A DNA stretch of 10,216 nt from Bacillota bacterium (lineage in GTDB: Bacteria > Bacillota > Clostridia > Peptostreptococcales > Anaerovoracaceae), in assembly GCA_016280485.1 (NCBI GenBank), contig JAEEGU010000174.1:1-10216 (forward strand), given 5' to 3'. The position numbers and the translations under genes are program-made. Of the stretch, positions 6,584 through 10,216 are shown in pieces (the stretch's first letter is position 1; each line of letters starts with the position of its first letter). The notes under the pieces are model-generated. The model did no database searches, was not told where the DNA came from, and saw only the letters and a program-made list of their open reading frames with translations.

Positions 6584-8023
6584 TTACCTGACCCCGATCT
6601 CGAACCAGAATGTGGAGCCTTTGCCGACCTCGGAGTTTACGCCGTACTTCCCGCCGTGTAGCAGGACGATTTCCTTTACGATTGAAAGGCCCAAGCCTGT
6701 GCCCGCGGTGGTGCGGACATGGTTAGTGCTCGCCTTGTAGTAGCGCTCCCAGATGTGTTCAATTTCCTCGGGAGCGATTCCCATGCCGTGGTCGGTCACA
6801 TCAAAGCGCACCTGACCGTGTGCCAGCTTAATTGAAATGATTACCATGCGGTCGTTGCCGCAATACTTTACTGCATTGTTGATGAGATTCGTCACAACCT
6901 GTCTGATCTTGCCCTCGTCGGCATTCACCGTGATGTCTGTTGGGCAGTCAAGCAGAATTGAGTATCCCTCCTGCTCACAGAAAATCGCATAGGACTGAAC
7001 GATTGATTCCGCCATCTCTTTTACGGAGAATGGCTTTTTTTCTATTACCATTGCGCCGGTCTGAAGTCTTGACAGCGACAGCATGTCGTTTACCAAAAGA
7101 TTCAGCCTGTCCGCCTCGTCTATTATTACCTGCAGATGTGCATTTCTCTTTTCCGGGTTGTCTCCCGAAAGATCCCTTATCATCTCCGCATAAGACTTTA
7201 CCATTGTAAGCGGTGTGCGCAGATCGTGCGAAACGTTTGCCATTATGTCGCGCTGCTGAGCACACGATTTCTCAAGCTCAATTGATGTATAGGTCAGTGT
7301 ATCCGCAAGATTTACAATCTCGGTATAGTTCCCGCCGTGGAATGTCGTGCCGTATTTACCGCGCGCAAGCTCCATCGCCGATTCGGTGATGTTGTGAAGC
7401 GGCCGTGCGATACGCTCTGAAAGAAAGATTCCGAGCATCAGCGAGAACAGCAGTGAAATGATGGTTACATAAACAAGCTGGTGCCTCAAAATACGAATGG
7501 TCGACTCCACAGGATAGAGCGGTGAAAATACATAAAAGCGCACGGTGTGCAAAACGCCCGCTTCGTCCTCGGCCTCAATCTGCGTTGCATAGGCGAGGGT
7601 GTTGTAGTCGGTCGTCGCATCCTCGAGCATCACCGATATAGGAAAGCTCTGCGCTCTGGCAAGCTCCTTCTGCACAGTCCTAAGATCGCGGAAATACATA
7701 TATGAAGGTGGCGTATCCCCTTCGAGCATCGGTGAATAAATTACACTCCCGTTATCCTCTTCGATGTGAATATAGATGTCGCTGGTCGTCGAAAGCTTTG
7801 CGCAGGAATCCACAAAATCCTCCTGACCGTACTTTGCGACCAGGGACTGCGCAATTCCTGTGGTCTCAGCTATCTTCATGGCCTCGTAGTTGTTGTGCAG
7901 GAAATAGATTTCCAGGAACCAGACAAGCAGCATGATCAAAATCGCAAAAAGCGCAAAGAGAGCCCAGAGTTTGAATCTGAGACTCTTTGTATCAAAATCC
8001 ATGCCGAGTATTTTACGCTTCAA
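6584..8023 (-). CDS. Membrane sensor histidine kinase
   Basis: Class I sensor kinase of 479 residues, partner of the adjacent response regulator. Order: TM1 at about 19-42, extracytoplasmic sensor of about 135 residues (43-180) with no motif I recognise, TM2 at about 182-201, HAMP at about 202-254 (ERIARPLHNITE start), HisKA at about 256-322 with phospho-acceptor H266 in NVSHDLRTPL, then the ATPase domain with N box NLINNAVKY (379-387), G1 DHGMGI (411-416), F box IWERYYKA (424-431) and G2 GTGLGLSIVKEI (441-452). All catalytic boxes look intact. The chosen start is TTG, overlapping the regulator's last codons by 11 nt, which suggests translational coupling; upstream GAGGGGTAGGT gives some Shine-Dalgarno support. 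An ATG eight codons in (8000-8002) is an alternative, with a weaker ribosome site. Signal unknown. Confidence 0.93.
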   Translation of the reverse strand: MKRKILGMDFDTKSLRFKLWALFALFAILIMLLVWFLEIYFLHNNYEAMKIAETTGIAQSLVAKYGQEDFVDSCAKLSTTSDIYIHIEEDNGSVIYSPMLEGDTPPSYMYFRDLRTVQKELARAQSFPISVMLEDATTDYNTLAYATQIEAEDEAGVLHTVRFYVFSPLYPVESTIRILRHQLVYVTIISLLFSLMLGIFLSERIARPLHNITESAMELARGKYGTTFHGGNYTEIVNLADTLTYTSIELEKSCAQQRDIMANVSHDLRTPLTMVKSYAEMIRDLSGDNPEKRNAHLQVIIDEADRLNLLVNDMLSLSRLQTGAMVIEKKPFSVKEMAESIVQSYAIFCEQEGYSILLDCPTDITVNADEGKIRQVVTNLINNAVKYCGNDRMVIISIKLAHGQVRFDVTDHGMGIAPEEIEHIWERYYKASTNHVRTTAGTGLGLSIVKEIVLLHGGKYGVNSEVGKGSTFWFEIGVR

Positions 8024-8693
8024 ATTTATAACCTACCCCTCTTAACGTGACGATGAAATCGCGATATTTGCCTAAATTGTTGCGAAGATTTTTTATGTGG
8101 GTATCGACCGTACGGTCGTCGCCGAAAAAGTCATACCCCCACACATCCGATAAGAGCTTGTCGCGCGAAAGGGCAATGTTCTTGTTCTCCACCATATAGA
8201 AGAGCAGCTCGTACTCCTTTGGCGTAAGCTCCACTTTCTCGCCGTCCACCTTTACCTGACGGGCCGGAATGTTGATCTCAAGACCGTCGAAGCGCATCAC
8301 TTCCTCTGCGGGCTCAGCCTTTGCCGTGCCGCTGTTTTTGCGGTTAAGTACGGCATTCACACGGGCCATCAGCTCCTTCGGGCTGAAGGGCTTGACCACG
8401 TAGTCGTCCACGCCAAGCTCGAAGCCGAAGAGCTTGTCGTACTCTTCGCCGCGGGCGGACAGCATGATGATAGGCGTGTCCTTTATCTTTTTGATTTCCT
8501 TGCAAGCCGAATAGCCGTCAAGCTTTGGCATCATTATATCCATTATTATTAAATCGAAGTCCCGGTCTTTTACCAGACTCACGGCCTCCATACCGTCGGC
8601 CGCTTCCGTGACATCGTAGCCCTCGAACTCCGAATATTCTCTGATGACAGCTCTGATTTTGGATTCGTCATCCACTACCAGTAATTTATTCAT
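8013..8693 (-). CDS. OmpR/PhoB-family response regulator
   Basis: DNA-binding response regulator of 226 residues. Receiver domain 1-118: acidic pocket D8/D9, phospho-acceptor D52 in MDIMMPKLDG, conserved S79 (MLSARGEE) and K101 (VVKPFSPKEL). A short Ala/Glu linker (121-132) leads to a C-terminal winged helix (about 133-224) with LTPKEYELL, VWGYDFFGDDRTVDTHI and VTLRGVGYKFE, the usual OmpR-type effector signature. The start at 8693 was chosen over an upstream ATG at 8711 because GGGAGGT (8706-8700) then sits six bases before it and the protein begins MNKLLVVDD as family members do. First gene of a two-gene operon with the overlapping kinase. Repeats in its promoter region suggest autoregulation. 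The regulon is not identifiable from sequence. Confidence 0.94.
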   Translation of the reverse strand: MNKLLVVDDESKIRAVIREYSEFEGYDVTEAADGMEAVSLVKDRDFDLIIMDIMMPKLDGYSACKEIKKIKDTPIIMLSARGEEYDKLFGFELGVDDYVVKPFSPKELMARVNAVLNRKNSGTAKAEPAEEVMRFDGLEINIPARQVKVDGEKVELTPKEYELLFYMVENKNIALSRDKLLSDVWGYDFFGDDRTVDTHIKNLRNNLGKYRDFIVTLRGVGYKFEA

Positions 8694-8699
8694 GTGTGT

Positions 8700-8706
8700 A
8701 CCTCCC
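8700..8706 (-). promoter_or_regulatory. Ribosome binding site that fixes the regulator start
   Basis: On the - strand this reads GGGAGGT followed by six bases and ATG at 8693. The in-frame ATGs at 8711 and 8708 lie upstream of or inside this site, so they are unlikely to be used. Confidence 0.85.
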
Positions 8707-8722
8707 ATCATATCATAGACCT

Positions 8723-8728
8723 ATTTTA
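8723..8728 (-). promoter_or_regulatory. Extended -10 candidate for the regulator-kinase operon
   Basis: On the - strand the sequence reads TGTTAAAAT, an extended -10 (TG, one base, TAAAAT). No good -35 is found 17 bp upstream, which fits a promoter needing an activator. The predicted start near 8716 gives a 23-nt leader carrying the ribosome binding site. Confidence 0.45.
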
Positions 8729-8759
8729 ACACGCGAAAAAGGAGAAATGTAGCAGAAAT

Positions 8760-8789
8760 TGTGAAATAACTGTGAAATGCCCGTGAAGA
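8760..8789. promoter_or_regulatory. Triple 11-bp direct repeat, candidate response regulator operator
   Basis: GTGAAAT at 8761-8767 and 8772-8778 and GTGAAGA at 8783-8789 are spaced exactly 11 bp apart. On the - strand they read TTCACA, TTCACA, TTCACG with 5-bp gaps. OmpR/PhoB-family regulators commonly bind direct repeats with 11-bp period, and the Bacillus PhoP box is TT(A/C/T)ACA with similar spacing. The block sits about 45-73 bp upstream of the predicted starts of both divergent transcripts. Confidence 0.5.
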
Positions 8790-8800
8790 CTTTGAAAATG

Positions 8801-8829
8801 TTGACACTGCGCGGATTAAGGGATATACT
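8801..8829 (+). promoter_or_regulatory. Near-consensus sigma-A promoter of yacL-ispD
   Basis: TTGACA at 8801-8806 (perfect -35), a 17-bp spacer, and TATACT at 8824-8829. The predicted start near 8836 gives a leader of about 66 nt. The leader contains a small 6-bp hairpin, ATGCGC (8844-8849) with GCGCAT (8858-8863). Confidence 0.85.
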
Positions 8830-8901
8830 TATTATGTATGCGTATGCGCAAAATTAGGCGCATGATATGCAGAACAAATCTTAAAGAAAGGAGGAAAGAA
8901 A

Positions 8902-10020
8902 ATGATTAGAAAGTTTTTACGTTTCCTGATTACGTTAATCGGTGCAGCGTTTGGCGTGGGCATTTTCCTGCTGACACGCTATCTTTTAACACTGGCTTAC
9001 CACAAGACTCCCGATGTCATGGTGGGTAAAGCTGAACAAATAGTGTTCGCAATTATATTCGCAATTATTTCCGCAATTATTTTTTATCGCGCATTCCCGG
9101 CTATCGGTAACAGGAGCAAAAGAGCCGCAGACAACATCGAATCGGAGCTTTCGAGAGTGCCGACAAACGACCTTATTGCAGCAATCGTGGGATTGGTGTT
9201 GGGGTTGCTTGTTGCATACCTCATCTCCGGCATCTATGCAAGCTTTAATATTCCTTGGCTGCAAATAGTTTTGAGTGTTGCAACATATCTCTTGGCAGGC
9301 TTTCTCGGAATCATTATTTCGACGCGCAAAATCGGAACCTACATCGAGGGCATCTTCCTGCAGAATCGCAGCCAGGGCCCCGGTGGAAAGCGCCACAAGA
9401 GCACCGGCGAAGGTATGCCGAAAATCCTTGATACCTCAGTCATTATAGACGGCCGTATCATGGACATACTAAAGACCGGTTTTCTCGAGGGCAATATCGT
9501 AATTCCGGAGTTCGTTCTTGTAGAGCTCCAGCATATTGCGGACTCGCATGACGGGCTTAAAAGACAGCGCGGCCGCAGAGGCCTCGATGTACTCAACAAG
9601 ATTCAAAGCGAGTACGGTATTGAAATCTATAATACCGCCGACGAAAAGGCACTCAAGGAGATTCCGGAAGTCGATGTAAAGCTCTTAAAGCTCGCACAGA
9701 CAATGAACGGCAAAGTAGTGACAAACGATTTCAACCTCAACAAGGTAGCGGCCATCAAGGGCGTAGAGGTCTTGAACATCAACGAGCTTGCCAATTCATT
9801 AAAGCCTGTGGTACTGCCGGGCGAGGAAATGAACCTGTTCCTTGTAAAGGAAGGTAAAGAAGCGAATCAGGCGGTTGCTTATCTCGATGACGGCACAATG
9901 ATCGTCGTAGAGGACGGCAGACGCTTTATCGGCAAGAACATGACCTGCGTGGTTTCCAGCGTGCTTCAAACCGCAGCAGGCCGCATGATTTTCGCAAAGG
10001 CGAAGAAAGTGAACGAGTAA
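8902..10020 (+). CDS. yacL: YacL-type membrane PIN/TRAM domain protein
   Basis: Integral membrane protein of 372 residues. The N-terminal part carries about four hydrophobic segments (8-32, 45-64, 90-110, 120-140), followed by a basic linker (156-168). A PIN nuclease-like domain spans about 173-297, with conserved acidic residues in LDTSVIIDGR (D177, D183), E208 in FVLVELQ, D258, and D276 in TNDFNLNK. A TRAM domain follows at about 302-368, a fold that usually binds RNA. PIN domains of this type are metal-dependent ribonucleases, so a membrane-tethered RNase is inferred; the physiological substrate of YacL is not established. The start is supported by AGGAGG at 8889-8894, seven bases before ATG. 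In Bacillus-like genomes yacL precedes ispD, exactly as here; the ispD start lies five bases after this stop. Confidence 0.93.
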   Translation: MIRKFLRFLITLIGAAFGVGIFLLTRYLLTLAYHKTPDVMVGKAEQIVFAIIFAIISAIIFYRAFPAIGNRSKRAADNIESELSRVPTNDLIAAIVGLVLGLLVAYLISGIYASFNIPWLQIVLSVATYLLAGFLGIIISTRKIGTYIEGIFLQNRSQGPGGKRHKSTGEGMPKILDTSVIIDGRIMDILKTGFLEGNIVIPEFVLVELQHIADSHDGLKRQRGRRGLDVLNKIQSEYGIEIYNTADEKALKEIPEVDVKLLKLAQTMNGKVVTNDFNLNKVAAIKGVEVLNINELANSLKPVVLPGEEMNLFLVKEGKEANQAVAYLDDGTMIVVEDGRRFIGKNMTCVVSSVLQTAAGRMIFAKAKKVNE

Positions 10021-10025
10021 ATCAA

Positions 10026-10216
10026 ATGTTCAACGGAAAAAAAGTAGCAGTAATTATCGCCGCCGGGGGCTTCGGCTCCCGGCTCGGCGCCGATAAACCG
10101 AAGCAGTTTATAAGTATCGGCGGAAAGCCTATGCTTAGGAGGACCGTGGACGTGTTCGACGAAAACGTTTACGTTGACGGAATCTGCGTTGTAACAAACA
10201 AGGACTACATCAAGGA
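10026..10216 (+). CDS. ispD: IspD, MEP cytidylyltransferase, 3' partial
   Basis: N-terminal 63 codons of 2-C-methyl-D-erythritol 4-phosphate cytidylyltransferase, the cytosolic enzyme that couples MEP with CTP in the non-mevalonate isoprenoid pathway. The nucleotide-binding loop AAGGFGSRLG (12-21) and the following KPKQF (24-28) are the family signature; IGGKPMLRRTVDVF matches the next conserved strand and helix. The gene runs off the right edge. The ATG lies five bases after the yacL stop with only a weak upstream purine stretch, so translational coupling to yacL is likely. This is shorter than many tracks' length cut-off but is clearly a real gene start. Confidence 0.93.
   Translation, partial: MFNGKKVAVIIAAGGFGSRLGADKPKQFISIGGKPMLRRTVDVFDENVYVDGICVVTNKDYIK

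Noticed and set aside
7702..8050. Two + strand ORFs over the kinase N terminus
   Set aside because: They lie antisense to an intact, well-conserved kinase gene, with no ribosome site or recognisable product.
8694..8711. Upstream ATG start of the response regulator
   Set aside because: It would place the strong GGGAGGT ribosome site inside the coding region and add six residues not seen in the family; ATG at 8693 fits better.

Overview
The window is chromosomal DNA from a bacterium that is most likely a Bacillota member of the Clostridia type. The evidence is strong AGGAGG-like ribosome binding sites, an SLH-anchored surface protein, and a YacL-type PIN/TRAM membrane protein directly followed by ispD, an order known from Bacillota. 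GC content is intermediate, and I cannot name a genus. I see no transposase, integrase, phage gene, tRNA, rRNA or CRISPR array.

Left part (1-2027, + strand): three co-directional genes separated by about 35-45 bp, probably one transcription unit that begins upstream of the window. They are a free-standing B3/4 (PheRS beta editing-like) protein cut by the window edge, a fumarylacetoacetate hydrolase (FAH) family enzyme, and a YbaK/EbsC-type aminoacyl-tRNA deacylase. Two of the three look like tRNA proofreading proteins.

Centre (2069-6238, + strand): a single gene with its own promoter and a strong terminator encodes a 1339-residue secreted surface protein. Its order is signal peptide, three SLH domains, a beta-helix-like repeat region, a poly-Gly linker, two InlB-like bacterial repeat domains, two full copies and a partial third copy of a 193-residue unit containing a chitobiase C-terminal-like domain, another bacterial repeat domain, and a C-terminal region of about 200 residues that I do not recognise.

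Intergenic region 6171-6583: no protein gene. It holds the terminator, a perfect 16-bp direct repeat, and a roughly 204-bp structured element. That element is bounded by two hairpins whose arms share TGTGACTAA and whose loops are both 13 nt, with a third nested hairpin between them. It is the least explained part of the window.

Right part: a response regulator and sensor kinase pair (- strand, overlapping by 11 nt) diverges from yacL-ispD (+ strand). The 208-bp divergent spacer holds a near-perfect sigma-A promoter for yacL, an extended -10 candidate for the regulator gene, and between them three GTGAA repeats at exact 11-bp spacing. That layout resembles an OmpR/PhoB-family binding site and suggests autoregulation and possibly control of yacL. 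The genes themselves mostly belong to known families. The novelty candidates are the intergenic element, the unrecognised surface-protein C terminus, and the homogenised repeat units.
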